Below are positions 26,601-41,600 of a DNA stretch of 64,000 bases, piece by piece; within the stretch, counting starts at the first letter, position 1, and every line of letters begins with the position of its first letter. The stretch spans positions 4,080,537-4,144,536 of the forward strand of contig OZ038325.1 in NCBI GenBank assembly GCA_964035795.1, given 5' to 3'. The notes under the pieces were generated by a model, which did not search any database, was not told the DNA's origin, and was given only the letters and a program-made list of their open reading frames with translations. The position numbers and the translations under genes were made by a program. Origin of the DNA: Pterobdella sp. o SKG-2022 (Eukaryota > Annelida > Clitellata > Hirudinida > Piscicolidae).

Positions 26601-29600
26601 AAAGACAGAATAAGAAAAAGCAAAAATTATTAAAACAAAATAACATAAAGCTTTTTTTTTCTGAGATATATAAAAAAAAATATAATTACGTGTTTTTATC
26701 ATCATTATATCATTCCATCAATATTATTTCAGATGATAATTAGAGCTAGAGACTTTAATAATTTTTAGAACCTACTTTTTTTTTTACTCTTATTTGGTAA
26801 TTTATTATTATATCTACCAAACCTTTTTAAGTAATAGTTTATTTTTTCAATTATTTTTTGATAGCATTTATATTAATGAATTCCTTTCAATAGTTAGTGC
26901 TGGAGGAGATTTTGTTTCCAGACTCGACCTACCTCGAAGCTGTCGGTCTTAAAGAACCTCCAATTGAAGATCTTAGAAATGTGGGTTGGGTGGTTGAGAT
27001 TAGGTTCATGTTAGTGGGTGGGTTTTATATGAAAAAAATATGGTTCTTAGTGGCAGTTTATAGTGGGATTTGATGTGTGTTGATAGTTGGGCTTGTTTAG
27101 TTTTATTATATTGTAGTTTATATCAGTCGAACTTTTAGCAATATTAAAATTTCAAAATTTAAAAAAAAATGCTTCAGTCATTGGTGTGCGTGATAAAAAA
27201 GGCGACAATTCCGATGAATGCTTACATTGAGCTTTATCGGAAATACGTCACTTTGTCCCAAATCGACTCTACAGCCTACATCAAGTTGATTTTGCTGTTT
27301 TTGAATATTTTATTTTATTTCTAAATGTTTTCGTTAACTGTTTATAGTTATAGTTTTGCGAATGAACACTCATAGATAATTACATTATTTTGAGGCCTCT
27401 ATATGTCGCTATGTTTATAGAGAAAAAAAATAATATGAATAGATAATTATCGTTTTTTTTTAATGAATCATTAAAGATAAATCTTATGACTAAGACTACT
27501 TCCTATATCAACACAGAGACTTAGAGACGCGGAAAATACCACCAGTGGAGTTGAAAGAACTGGTTGAAATGTATGAAAACAGTGTTGAGACAGTTAAGCA
27601 AACTCTCCCAAGCTTCATTGTGAGGCTTAACTTTTTTACATAAATCGATTTTAAGTAATCTCATTAGCTGTGTTTATAGTTCAAATCAAAGTGGTTAGTT
27701 TATTGTTTCCTAGGCTTCTAGATTTTTAATCAGTTCATCACTGATAAATCAATAACACTAAAGATCATAATGTTGAAACCTCCAATAGGTAATAGGTATG
27801 TTCTACTTGACTGTAGACAACCTCAAGCAAAAAATCATGAAAAAATGCAAACAACTGGCTGGTGTTAGCTAATTTTTTCTATAAAAATATTCTTTTACTG
27901 TATTGAAAAATTAATGAATATATATATTTCAATGGTATATAAATAAAAAATAGAACTAAATTTTAAACAATTGAAAACACTGAAAACAAAGTATATAAAA
28001 CATAAACTTAGTTTTCAGCAAAAAAATATAAATTAGAATGGAGTTTTAAAGTAGTTATCACTTTTCAATGCAGGTCACTTTAGACTTGCTTGCTAAGGTT
28101 CTCCGAAAACAAGCGGATGATGTGAGTTTTTTCTCTGTATATTCCATAGATATTTAATAATTCATTGATAGCAGTAATGATGATAATGAGAATAATGATG
28201 ATAAAGACATTAGAATAAAGATTGATGAATGAAGTTGAGAGTTTTTTGATCGATATAGCTCAATCGGTAACATTAAAAGTACCTGATAAAATCTGGTTTG
28301 ATTCTGCAATTATACTTTTAATATACAACGTGTTAAAGCAAAAATTAGACTTTTAGCAATTTCTTAAACGACTAAGAAAGAACGCCATACATATTGCACT
28401 TCACCTACTTTCATCTTTAATGCTAATAATCAATCACCATAACACTACAAAGGCGTGTGAAGAATATAAGGTGATCAGCAGAGCCCTGTACGAAAAAGCC
28501 CCGACCATCGAAGCCTTGGTGGAGAAGCGTAAGTGGATCAAAACTATCCCTGCTAAACTTGAAGAGTTTTCTGTGAGTATTATAGTGCTTACTAGAAAAA
28601 TGGCGGTAGTTGGAGCTATTACGCTAGATAAACAAATTTATTATATATTAACAATATAAAATAACTGCGTTATATAATTTATGAAAAAATATGTAAATTG
28701 ATATTGATCGATAATGAAAGGGTGTAGCAAGGAAAGCAATGGACGATTATGAGCTTATTGAAGGATTTAACTTCAATCTTTCAAACGAAGACTTCAATAT
28801 AAAGTTATTTTAAGTTATTTATTACATATTAGAACGTATAATAGTATATTTTGTTATATCAAATTTTTCAAAAAATAACTATCAAAAAGATTGTTTTCTA
28901 AATTCTAAACAAGCAAATTATCAAAATAAATTTAATTTCCAAATGACACCTGTCTCTCAACCAAACTACAAACTACTAACATGTCAATAAATTGACAAAC
29001 CAACCCATTAATTCTCTCAACAAAAATGATACTCGAACCATCACGTCAGATACAACACAATAGGATGGCCTCACAAAATAATGATCCAAATAGAACACAC
29101 ATTAGAATTATTAGCGGAAGATGAAGAGAAGTTCAGAAAATTCCAAGTCAGCGACCAAGCTCAGTTTAATGAAAGGATTGACCTTTTGTCGGTCAGATGT
29201 TATTGTATTGTATTATCTTTTTTATTTATTGTATTTTACTTTTATTTTATAGTCTTATTGTATTGTATTTATATCGTATCATACTCGTGTTATATTTTTC
29301 TTTGGTTTTTTATGCCAAATAAGAAAGAATGAAGAAAACTTTATTTTAAAAAATAAATTTAAAAAATATAAAAACATGGATAAAAAATGAATATATAGAT
29401 AGATAAATAAATGAAAAGCTTTTAAATACGATTTAATCTTCAATATACTGAGGGTGCCCAGATCACTCCATTCACAAAACATTTTTGCAATTTTATATAT
29501 TCCTAATCTTCATTTCTTTCTATCCAAAGCATCTTTTTTTTAGCCAACTTTAATTATTTCTGTTTTCGTCTGCTTTTCTCAAAATTACAAGTTGCTTCAA

Positions 29601-32600
29601 AAAGTACTTTTCTCAGTTTTAATTTGTTTTGCGTTTGTATCTAAGATGATTCAGGGCTTATAACGCAATTTTTTGAAAGCTTTTTTTAACCAATCTTTGA
29701 ATTTTTTTTGGATTTGTGTGCTAGGCTTTGACCATCAGCAAGTCCCCCATACAAAATTCGTTTTGTAGGCCCTTCGTTGGGCAATCTTACCAAGTGGCCG
29801 TTCCGTCTGAGCTGTTGCTTAGAAACTTTATGTCATCATTTTCTACAACACTATCTGGTTCATGTTAGGGCTATTTTTACTTTTAAGTATTTTAGGGTTG
29901 CTGATGTTCATCTGCCATTTTATGATCAAAATCTTACGCAGACATTCTTGGTGAAAGCACTTTAGTTGTTTCAGCTGCCTACTATATGTGGTCCAAGCTT
30001 TACTAGCATAAAGAAGGACAGCTGGATTACAAACATAATAAACTTCGTTATCTTAGAAATGCCATAACGAATACAAAGACGCTTATCTAAAATGCCAAAT
30101 GCGTGGCTGGATTTGCTCATTCTTGAACACGCCTCACTATCGAGGGAGTTACTGCAATTGAAGGAACTCCCCAGGAATATATTTCAGAGACCCTGTAGCT
30201 CAATGGCTGAGCATTAGACTAATTATCTAAAGTTCCCCAGCTCGATCCCGCGTGAACCGACTATTAGCACCTGTTCCACAGTGTGTTTTTGTTACATTAA
30301 ATTTGTAGCAAGCGCTTCAATCTATAAGGGAAAGCGTTTTATTGTTTCATTAAACTAATTAGCTAAAGTTACTGGGTTTGATCCCGTGTGGGCTGACAAT
30401 TAGCACCTGTTCCACAGTGTTTTCACTACATTAAATTTGTAGCAAGCGCTTTGATCTATAAGGAAAAGTGCTTTATAAATACTGCATTACGTTACCTAAC
30501 GTTAAAGACCCTTAAACCCTCACTCAACCAACAAATTACACACCTCATTCAACAACACAAAAAACATAAATGGGAAGAGCACTTGAAAGCCAATTGGGAT
30601 CACAAGAAAAAATCCCACGTCCTATGGTCTACAGTAAAGGCTTTCAACCCTAAAAATCCCACTACTCTCACCAACACAACCATCACCCACAATAACAAAA
30701 CAGCCCACAAAGACACAGAAAAAGCCAATACACTAAAAAAATACTTTAAATCAAACACAAAACACTCTTCCAGCCCCACATACAGGATAATAAGCAAACT
30801 CACCAAATCACTCACATCAACCCCAATAATAATCACAGAAGCAGAAACAACACAAGCAATAAAACAATTCCATAAGACCCGATTACATAAACATCAAACA
30901 CCTCAAACACCTAGGACCCATAACCATCAAACACCTAACCAATCTTTTCAACACTGCAATCAACACAAACACCATACCTCAAATATGGAAATCCTCCAAA
31001 ATCATTCCAATTGCCAAATCCAACAAAAACCTCTCATTCCCCTTCTCAACCGACCAATAGCCTTACTTTCCCCCATAGCAAAAACCCTAGAGAAAACCAT
31101 CCTTCCACACATCACCAATAATATAACCCTCCCAACACATCAAAACGACTCCAGAGCAGCACACACCACCACTACAGCTCTGAACAAAATCAACAGCACC
31201 ATACTCACAGGCTTCAACAAAAAAACACCCTCATAAAAAAATCCTCACCGCTCTCGACATGACCAAAGCATTCAACACGTTCAACATCCACCAACTCATT
31301 CACAAAATACACAACACCCACATTTCCACAACAATAGTTAAATTTTTAGCCAATTATCTAAAAAGCCGACAACAACCCACTTCAAGCTTTACGCTTCACA
31401 CCCCACTCACCCTCTACACACACTCACCACAAAAAAAGCTTACCCCAGATACAAAAAAACAATCCACATTCAACAACAACAGTTACACCTTTAACATACC
31501 CTCCTCCCAGAACACCTCTCACACAAATAAAAACAGTATGAAAACCATACACACAAAAATAGTCCATAATTTCATATCATCCACTCACAACAAACTCCTC
31601 AACAAACAACCATTTCTCCTTCACGACTCAGAAACCCCCCTAGATCACTACACACGTCGCAACCTCGCTCAACTCAGAACAAAAATTTCGCTTTTTATTC
31701 TCTCATACCTCAACAAGATCTCACCGTCATTTTATCCCTCACCATTCTGCCCACTCTGCCACGCCCACCTTCACGACACCCCTCACTTCTTTACCTGCCC
31801 CAAAATAAGTACCACTCTGGGACCCGACAGTGTGTGGACCGATCTTGTAAAAGCGGCTGAGCTCCTGAAAAGCTGGGCGGTCTTTATGGGAACTTGAGAA
31901 GCACCCATCCATCACTATTGTGCTTGAGGTGACTCTCTTCACCTCTTGAATATAAAATGCTAAATCCATCATCTTCAATATCATCTCGTCCTTTCCATCT
32001 TATCCCTGTGAGACCCATCAGGCTGATATTATGCCTTCTCATCTCATTTTTTACACATTCTAGGGATTCCTGGCTTATTAAGCTTCTAATAGGCCATGTA
32101 GTTACTGTCAGCTCCTCTTCATGCATGTTTTGCAGAGATACCCTATGTTCTTTACCTGACTTGGCATCATGGAAGTTGTTCTTGTTTTTAGAGATGGTTT
32201 TCCGTTGCCTTCCTCTATTTCCTTGCAGTTCTGTTTTTTGGAATACTTCAGTCTTTTTTAGTTTGAGATGAAAGGTTCTTCGACGTACTTGTCTAGAAAG
32301 AATCTCTTTATTATTAGAAAAACTTAGTAAAAATTCTCTAGAGTAATTCATTATAACAAAATTATATTGATTTGACATAATTAAATTTTTTTAATCTAAA
32401 ATATATTAATTCACTATATGCTATCTCGCTACAAATATTGAAATTTAAATATTAATGATGACATAAAATATACCAAAAAAGAACTCACTAGTTTTTATTT
32501 ATTCCATAAATATAAAATAGGAAAAGAAACAACCCGTAATTTTAGCTAAAAACAGAATTAATCGTTCAAAGTTTATGAAACAACCGCTTTTGCCGGATGC

Positions 32601-35600
32601 TAAAAATAAACGTTGACAATGCTTGGGGTGATATAACAAAAAAATAGACCTTGACTATTAGTTATTATTTTTTTTTTATTTGTATGATCTTTCTTTTTTT
32701 GTTTTTCACTTCCTTGAACTCTCACTTTTTAGAGCGCTCTCATTAACCGCTTTTTTTTAGAAGTAGATTTGTTCTTCTACTCATCAAGGATGATAATAAT
32801 AATAATGAGAAAAAACAAAGGTCTGTGGCGCCAACTAACCTATATACACACACAATCACACTTCCATTTACAGCAAACCACCGCAGCTATCATATCATCG
32901 TCTCTACTAACAGGTGCCTATCCACCCACTACTTGGAAGGACAGTTGACCTCAATATGGCCAACCTTGTTACACTCATAACATCTGGTTGCATTGTGAAG
33001 TTTTTGGCAATGTGCCCGTTTTCACCGCATTTGTAACAGTTGCTCTTGCGGTCAAGGCAGTCTCATTGAAAGTGTTCTTCATCCCTACAGTTGTAACAAC
33101 TTCTTTCTCCACCAACACCTCCGCCTCCTGACTTTGACTTGTCTGGACAATCTCTACTCAAGTGACCTTTCTTACCATATGAGTAGCAGGCTTCTGAGTT
33201 CTCCCCACCACCGCCACCATACGAACGTTTCTGCGAACAAGCTCGAGCCATGTGGCCTTCTTGGTTGCTGTTGTAACACACGGTCACATTACCTCCACTA
33301 CTCTTCTCACTGCAGTCTCTGGAAAAATGTTCAGTCTGACCACAGGTGTAGCACTTCTTTGCCACATCACGACTCTCTCCAAAACCTCCTTTCTTCTTTA
33401 TACAATCACGAGCTATGTGGCCTGTCTTACCACACTAGTAATACCCATCTCCCCCTTTAGAATTACTCTTATTTTAGGATGAATTGTTGGTGGTGCTCTT
33501 GCACTTTCTGGCAAAATTCCTCCATTTACTTCGTTCGGTGCAGACGACTACCCAGTTAGCTATATCAATGCCGCATATTTCAAGGTCACGTTTGTATACG
33601 TTTTTGAAAAGAAAAAGAAGTCCACCTATAGTTCTGCTACCGTCAGCTAACTCACTATAATGAATGTCCTTTGGAAGTCTACCATCTTCTATGCGCCTGA
33701 CATGACCTAACCATCGTAACCGCCTTTCTTTTAACAATGAAAACATGCTTTCTGTTTTCACCTTTTTTAAAATGTCTTTATTTGAAATGCGATCTTACTA
33801 TGAGCGGCCCGAAATCCTTCTTAAGCAACGAAAGTGAAATGCATTTAGTCTGGCTTTTTGACGCGCATACAAGGTCCAGCTCTCGCTTCCATAGGGGGAG
33901 AGTACTAAGAAAGCATGCTTTATATACATCCATCATTGTTAAAATGATGAGAAAAGCATTTTTCTGGACCTTCTTTGATAGACTTGCCATTGTTGAGCTT
34001 GTCTTCCCTATTCGCTTTAAGGCCAGGTTGTTGTTAATATATATGCCTTAGTAGACAAAGTTTACAACAACTTCAAACATGTGATCTCCAATGAAAATAT
34101 TGGGAACAGAGCTAGTATCTCGTGACATTGTTTGAGTCTTCTTAAGACTGATTTCAAGTCCAAGGTCATCGCATGCATGAAAAAGGCAGTCAACTTGGCC
34201 CTGTAAGGCCTTTTTGCTTGGGGCAGCCAGAGAGGCATCGTCAGCAAAAAGCATCTCTCTGATTAGGACCGTATGAGTCTTAGTTTTAGATATAAGACAC
34301 ACAAGGTTGAAAAATTTTCCGTTACTTCTTGTGTTGATATATAAGCCGTTTTCTGTTTTCTGAAAAGCATATGACAGGAGTAGAGAGAAGATGCCTTGCT
34401 TGAGTCCACAAACGATTGGGAATGGCTTGGAGCTGGCACCATTTTGCTGAATGTTTTTTTGCATACTTTCATAAAAAGCAATTATTAGCTTGAGCAGCTT
34501 TGTAGGACATCCAATTCTTTGTAGTAGAGCGAAGAGAACAAATCTGCTAACCATGTCGAAAGCTTTGGTTAGGTCTATGAGACCTAAGTAAAGAAGTCTT
34601 CTTTGTTCTCGACATTTTTCAGAAGTTGTCTTAAAAAGAAATCATGTCTATCGTAGACGTCCCTGCTCTTGAAAAGTCAATATGCAAAAGTTTCTTTAGC
34701 CTTGACCAATGAGTTTACTTTACTTGAAGTCTAAGCCTACTGCTTACAAGCGAATCATCGGTATCGCAGTCAGCACTATGATAGCTACGTGTAATCTGAA
34801 CGTAGTTCAATGAAGACCGGTGCGTAATGATGAGGTCAAGTTGATGCCAACGCTTTGAGCTTGGATGGCGCCAAGAAACTAGATGAAAAGGCTTTGTGTT
34901 GAAAAATGTATTTTTATGCATAAGTCGTGCTGGCAGCATAATTCAAGCAAATTTTGACCATTTTTGTTTAATTTTCCTACACCAAAGTGACCAACAACTA
35001 GAGACCATGAGTCATGGTTTTTACCGTCTGTTGCATTAAAATCTCTCTAGAAATAGAAATAGCCGGATTTCGGAACATTTCCAATGATTCTTTTAAGTTC
35101 CACCTAAAATTCATCTTTTTCTTCAAATGTGGAGCAAAGTGTAGGGGCGTAGATACTAAGCAAAGTCACTGGACCTACTGAAGACATAAATCGTAAAGAT
35201 AGTATGCACTCGGTTCCGCACGAAAGGGGCTTAATATTGAGAAAAAGAGTTTTTCTCAATGCAAATCCTACACCATAAAGCCGATTTTCGTCAAAATTCT
35301 TACCTTGTCAGAAAATAGTGTATCTGATTTTCTTAGACTGCCACTTGATAATAGTCTTGAATCTTGTAGAGCGTCTATATCAATTTTTAATCGTTTCAGC
35401 TTCAAATTGATCATGACTGTTTTTCTAGGGTCATGGATCTGCAATGGGTCCTCGTAATGTACGCCACAGAGCCTTCTTATATTCCAGCTTACAACTTTCA
35501 TCTCAACTTTTTTTTCTTTTTATTGATTTAAGATGTTTTTGAATAGGAATAAGGGTTTTGCTTTCGGCTTTTGACCTAGCTTCAAGCACCCAATTGAAGC

Positions 35601-35621
35601 GGCAGTCCACGACTGGTCATG

Positions 35622-35652
<31 letters not shown>

Positions 35653-38600
35653 ATAGTAACACTTGAAACAAAACCTCACCCAGTTGAACGTCTCGAACAT
35701 TCCAGGCCTGTCAGACATCAGCAAAGCACACGAGTATGCGAACCAGTGCAGACGTTTGTTCAAGGAATTGAAGGTCGCAAATTTAATAGATGAGTTATAT
35801 AAGTTCATTTGTTTCAATCACATAATTTACTAGGAAGTCTGTCAAGTGATCACTTTATAATGTAAGATTTTTCAACAATAAGCTTTTTGAAAAAATTAAA
35901 TAAATACTTTGTTTTCTTCACGATTGTTTCAGACAATATTCATTCAACTTATCGAAAATTTCAGTTTTTTGAAGAAATGAATGTATCCAAAATTTTCTCA
36001 TTTTAAAAATTAAAAAATAAAAAAAAAGTTATTTAAGAAAAATACGGAGGATATATTTTATAAATTTATATTTGGATAAACAACAGGAAGCGCAGCAAGA
36101 TGCGGCCAAATACAACAGTCGAGAAAAACTCTTCAATATGCCTATCACAATTGTCAGTGGTGCTCATGAACATTCATTCGTAATTTTTGTGGCTTGAGTT
36201 TTTATTTTGATTTTGTTCATAACGGAGGGTACCCTTGGTTAAACCTATAATCAGCTATAATTAAAAATAACCACGACAAAATATATCAATAATGAAAAAG
36301 ATTCTATCCACAGTACGATAAAGTGCCGCTTCTTCTACAAGAATTCGAACCTTTCAGACTCTTGTGGATCACAACTTCAGGTTTGATGCTTGTGGGAGTT
36401 TTTTCAGTTATTCTTCCCTCTTTTTAAATGATAAATTAGAAATATCATTAATAAGTATAAACATGTATATCGATGAAATATATTCCAAAAAAATGAACTT
36501 TCGGAAGAAACTAATGAAACAAATTGAACGTTGGGATTTCTTAAAGACCATTTTGATTCATGCAGCAAAACAGGTTTGTAGAGCTTCTGCAAAACATACC
36601 TGAAAAAGGCAGACATGGTGGGGGAAGGATAGATAGATAAACAGATACCAGGAATATAAATCCGGTTTAATTCCCACTATACTGAGGGTGACCAGGTTTT
36701 CACTACATTTACAAAACATTCACTTTACTTTCGGTCTACTCTTCTTTTTTCAACCAGTAATTTTAAAAGTGTGTGTCTTTTTAAAACATTCCCCTTATCC
36801 CTCCTCATTACACGACCAAACCATCTCACATCGCTAGCTTAAGCAAGTCTCTAAAGTATCTTTTAAGCCTAACATATCAATTAAAGATTCACTTTTAAAC
36901 CTTTCTGATAAATTCATCCTACAAATCGCTTTTACCATAGCCATTTCTGTTTGTTTCAGAATATCCACCCATCCTGTCTAAGACAACAAACCTCACTCCC
37001 AAATAGCTTTGCTGATCTAACACAGCTTAAACAAACTCGTTTTTTGATTTAAAAGAAAAATTTTTGGATAATAAAATATATCTACATTCCTTCGCCCAGC
37101 CTGATCTTATTCTTGCAGTTACAGCCACCTCACAATCTCCGCTAGAATCTACTATACTTCCCAAGTACAAAATAAGGATGAACTGTCTTAATGCCATTGC
37201 ATAAAAATTTTACAAGTTGTGTAATAATGGCCATGCTACTTTTGCATTTCAAACATATAAAATTTTAAGCTAGTTTTGCGGACACTTGCAATCTTTGCAC
37301 ACCTAGGATCAAGGTATAACACATAGAACAAAATTTTGAAGTTTTGAGAGCAAACGTTATCATTCGTTGCACATCCAGCGAATCATAGCAAGGTCGTTTC
37401 GTCTAAGGCGGTTCAAAGTTTTAAAGATTATTTTTTTTCAATCAATGACATTTAGGTATGTTTTAGATTTCAAAGAATAAAGTTTTCGTAGAGAAATTAA
37501 TCTCCATGTCTCCTCCTTCGGATTGCATCCAGGTTTTTTATGTCTTCATTACGAAGTCTTTTCAGTAAGGAATCCCAGGCATTCGTGTCCACGTGTAACT
37601 GAGGATTGTTATAGCCGTTTTCTACTGAATTATATTTTTTACTTTCCAAGCTTTTTTTTGTTAAAATTTTCCTCTAAAGTGATAATTTATTCGTATATGT
37701 CATTGTTTTAATTACTTATGGCTTTTTCCAATTTCTTGTTCCAGAAGGACATTCTCTTTCATGTTTGCTGTTACCGGATATCACATTTATTGCTTTTTGG
37801 GAGACTGCGTCTGCTTCGTGTTGGACCATTCTGGTTCTAATTGTAACCTTCGTCTGCCCGATATAGCATTTATCTGAATCGCATGAGCACTTCACTTTGG
37901 TAATACACTTTTGGTCCAATAAGCTGCGTTTAGTTTTGTTTGGAGCGCTCAGGATGTTTCCCAGTTTGAGTCCAGATGAACAGTGGAAGGATACATTATT
38001 TTGTGTAAATGCTTTATTCAGTTTTTCTGCGGTACATATGGTATTGAGACTTAGGTGATGTGACGATTTTTCTTTATCTTTGATGGATCTTGTTGTGGTG
38101 TGTTATTTTATGCTAACGTATTATGATAAGGCTATACTTACCGAAAATTCTAGCTTTCTTTGCTAATAAATGCACTAAAGTTTTTTCTCATAATATCGAC
38201 GTTAATGTTTATTTATTTTGTACATTAAAATATCTCTAAAAAATTTAAAAAATTGAAAATTTAACAACAAAAATAAAATCTATTAAAAAATAATCCTTCT
38301 AATTATGCTAGCGTGGAACCGGACGTTAATCCGTTTGGATAGTAGCTGAAATAACTAAATTAGCCTTATACAAAAACAATTCTATTCAATGATTTTTCAC
38401 TAGCCACGATAAAATTTTTATATTCAACAACATTAATTATTTTTTTAAGATAAAAAGCTTTTCGTTAGCAAAGTAACATTTTCAAGTACTACTTATACGT
38501 ATACTTGAAGATATTACTTTGATAACGAAAAACTTTGTATCTTTATAAAAATTATTAGTGTTTTTAAATATACTTATCAATTCCATCCAAACACTTTTAT

Positions 38601-41600
38601 TAACTCAATAGTACACTATTTATCAGTTTAACGATGATGACGATAATAATATCAATTTCAAGATTGGCTTAGATGGCACTACTCTTGGATGAATGATGAC
38701 TTGTTCTTATTGGATGGAGAAGCGGTAGAAAAAAATGTTAACGAATCATACAAGACCATTTCACGATGCTGTAAAATTTTTTCCGAAGTTGAGGGTGCGT
38801 TTTATATACTTGAAGAAGTATATAATGAAGAATGGAGAACCATTCATAAAAATAAAAATTTTCAAAAACATTTCAATGTACTCATAAATAATATTCAAGA
38901 ATTTTTTACGTCAATTTATGGCAGAATTTTAGTACATTTATTGACCAAAAAAACAGCTATAACTTTTGATATGTTTAGCCTCATCAAAATATTTGCTGCC
39001 TTTTGCTCAATAAATGTTCTTAACTTTTCTACTAAATCGATGTGAATTATTCATGAAAAAATGAGAATTTGAAAAAAAAACATTGAAGAAGTGGGAGTAG
39101 TAGCAAACACAGTGAAGAAGATGATTGAAGACTTTAAGCCCCACATTGGCCTGATTCAAGGTCTTAGAAATCCTGGCATGAAACAACGTCACTGGGACAT
39201 GGTTTGTGGGATGGGTTCAATTAAGTTTAACGTGATAACAATGACATATTATCAAATAACTAAAACTATGAAGTGAAGTTCTAAGAAAGGTTCAATTGTA
39301 GTCATTTTATGGATACTTGAAGAGATTACAAATATTAATCGTTATATTAATTACAAGACATAATCAAGTATTTGAACATTCAAATAGATGAAAAAATCAA
39401 ATTAAACGAAACAATTAACCACAGCTAGCAGAAGGCACGGGAATCACGCTGAACTTCAAAACGGGCCTTACTTTTGCCAAATGCCTTGAGCTCAAGCTAC
39501 AGGTTTACCAATGCAATCAGTTATTTGAAAACTAAATTAGTACACATTAAACTAGTTTACATTTTTATGAACTGGTTATGCAAATTTAAAAAATTTTCAT
39601 CAGTTTCAATAACATCAACTAAGCTCAACGAAGGTTATTAATTGGGCCATCATGAGACGGTATGGTGGTCGGTATGCTTGATATGACTCACTTTGTACTT
39701 ATTAAAATTTGAAATATACTTTTTTCTTCATTTTATACAATAAACTTTTCATCATTAAGTAATCAAATTCGATTGATCGATAATAAAATTCGATTTTATC
39801 AAGGACCACGTTCAAGAGATCATGAGAGTGGCTGACATCGCCAGCAAGGAGTACAGCATTGAGAGGGTACGTTATCAATTTTGAAGTTTTTTTTATATTT
39901 TTTGTTTATAAAACATTTTCATGGTTTTGAAAAAATAAAAACTGGAGACTTATTATTATCGCTATTAATATTGTATACAAAACGTCACAAAGGTGTTGGA
40001 CAAAATTACAGCTGGCTGGGAGAACGTAGTTTTCGAACTGGTCGACTATAAGAACTCTGGTCGCCACATCATATCTGTTGGTGTTACCGAAAATTAATAA
40101 AAATTTTTAAAATTTTAATTGAACTAATTAAGATTTAACACGAGATCAAGAAATCGTTTTAGTGTAAAATTTCTCTCGCCATTATTTGTTTTATCGCTAT
40201 ATTAAACAACTTGCGTTTATAACATCAGTTGCATATTTAATGAGTTGAATTTACAAAACATGCGTCATGTTATAGAAACAAGTAAATGCTGTGTTGCGCA
40301 TTTCTCAAATTTTCGTATGATCATACACCGAAATGTGATGACATTCAACTCCAGTATCAGTATCATTTTATTATAGTCAGCATCTTTCCTTTTTTCAAGG
40401 GGTCACTGACTTCTTTCCATCACCTAACCTCTCTCTCTATTTCAACCTGTTATAGGCATCTTCAAGATTTAAGTCAAACCCACGAAAAATGTTTTCTATC
40501 ATATTTTTCCAAACTAACCTTGGCCTTCTTCTTCCTCTACTGCTTTTCACCTCAAACCTCTACGCCTGCTTAACACTATCATTATCCCTTTTCCTTACAA
40601 CATGACCCAGCCATCTCGAACTTCCTTGTCTTCCCACTCTAATAATCGTATTATCTAACCATCAACTCCGTTGTACTCATACCAAAAATCATTAAAAGCA
40701 TACGTTTTTCTGCTCTTTTTAAAAAGTATTTCAACGGACCTTACCACCCAAGTCTTCGAGCCATATGTCATGACAGGCCTCATACATGTCTTATAAATTT
40801 TTCCTTTGATATTCCATGTGTGTCTTTTACCACATAACATAGAAGACATACTGTTGAATACCTTCCATCCCAGCCCTATCTTTCGTATAACAGCTAGCTC
40901 ACTTCCTCCTCCACCATTCACATTGTCCTCTATATAGCAATAATTATTTACCCTTTCCAAATCACTTAAACAACTATTCAAAACATTCTACATTCCTCAT
41001 TTGAGCCATTCATACAAAGTCTACATACAAAATTTTTATCCATCTTACAAGAAACTCACTTCACCCTAACCCACTTCTTACATGTCTTGCACCTCACATA
41101 ATTGACCTTAGCCCCTTTACCACAGCTCTGGCAGCTCTTAAATGAACAAGGAGTGCAAATAATGCCTGGATGTAATTTATTTTTTGTTTTTTTTGAGCAT
41201 TTTTTTGATTTATATAATATTCTTTATTAAATGAAAAAAGTACTGAATTGTGAAAAAAGTTGTTAATGAAGGATGAAGGTATTTGTTGTACCCAAGAAGT
41301 AAGGTAAATAACTATAGACTCAAATACGACTATGTTTGTCCTCCAGTCATGAGAAACCTCTTTTTTATCAAAGATTTTTTGTGAAGAAGCAGCTAGGTGC
41401 TTTTTGACAATCTTAGTTGGTTTAATGTCATTGCCATTTTTCACGATTCCTAGTGTTTTAACCATCTCAACCATAGAAAATACTTTCTCAAATACGTCCA
41501 CATTCACCAACCCATTCCATGAATTTTATTTATCCATGATAGACTCCGAGTTCTTTCTAAACTCTTTTTCAACCATTTACAGCATCTACAATTTTTTCAT

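Larger units (their letters stand above)
29192..35683 (+). other. Intron 28, 6.5 kb, repeat-filled
   Basis: Holds a fragment of the 36640 repeat (29395-29525), a minus-strand LINE fragment, two SINEs, a Jockey-like LINE, a LINE endonuclease fragment, a CNBP-like pseudogene, another minus-strand LINE and a TA microsatellite. 32400-32800 shows nothing recognisable. Confidence 0.8.

Noticed and set aside
32929..33450. Functional CNBP gene
   Set aside because: Two stops, a frameshift and several lost zinc ligands.
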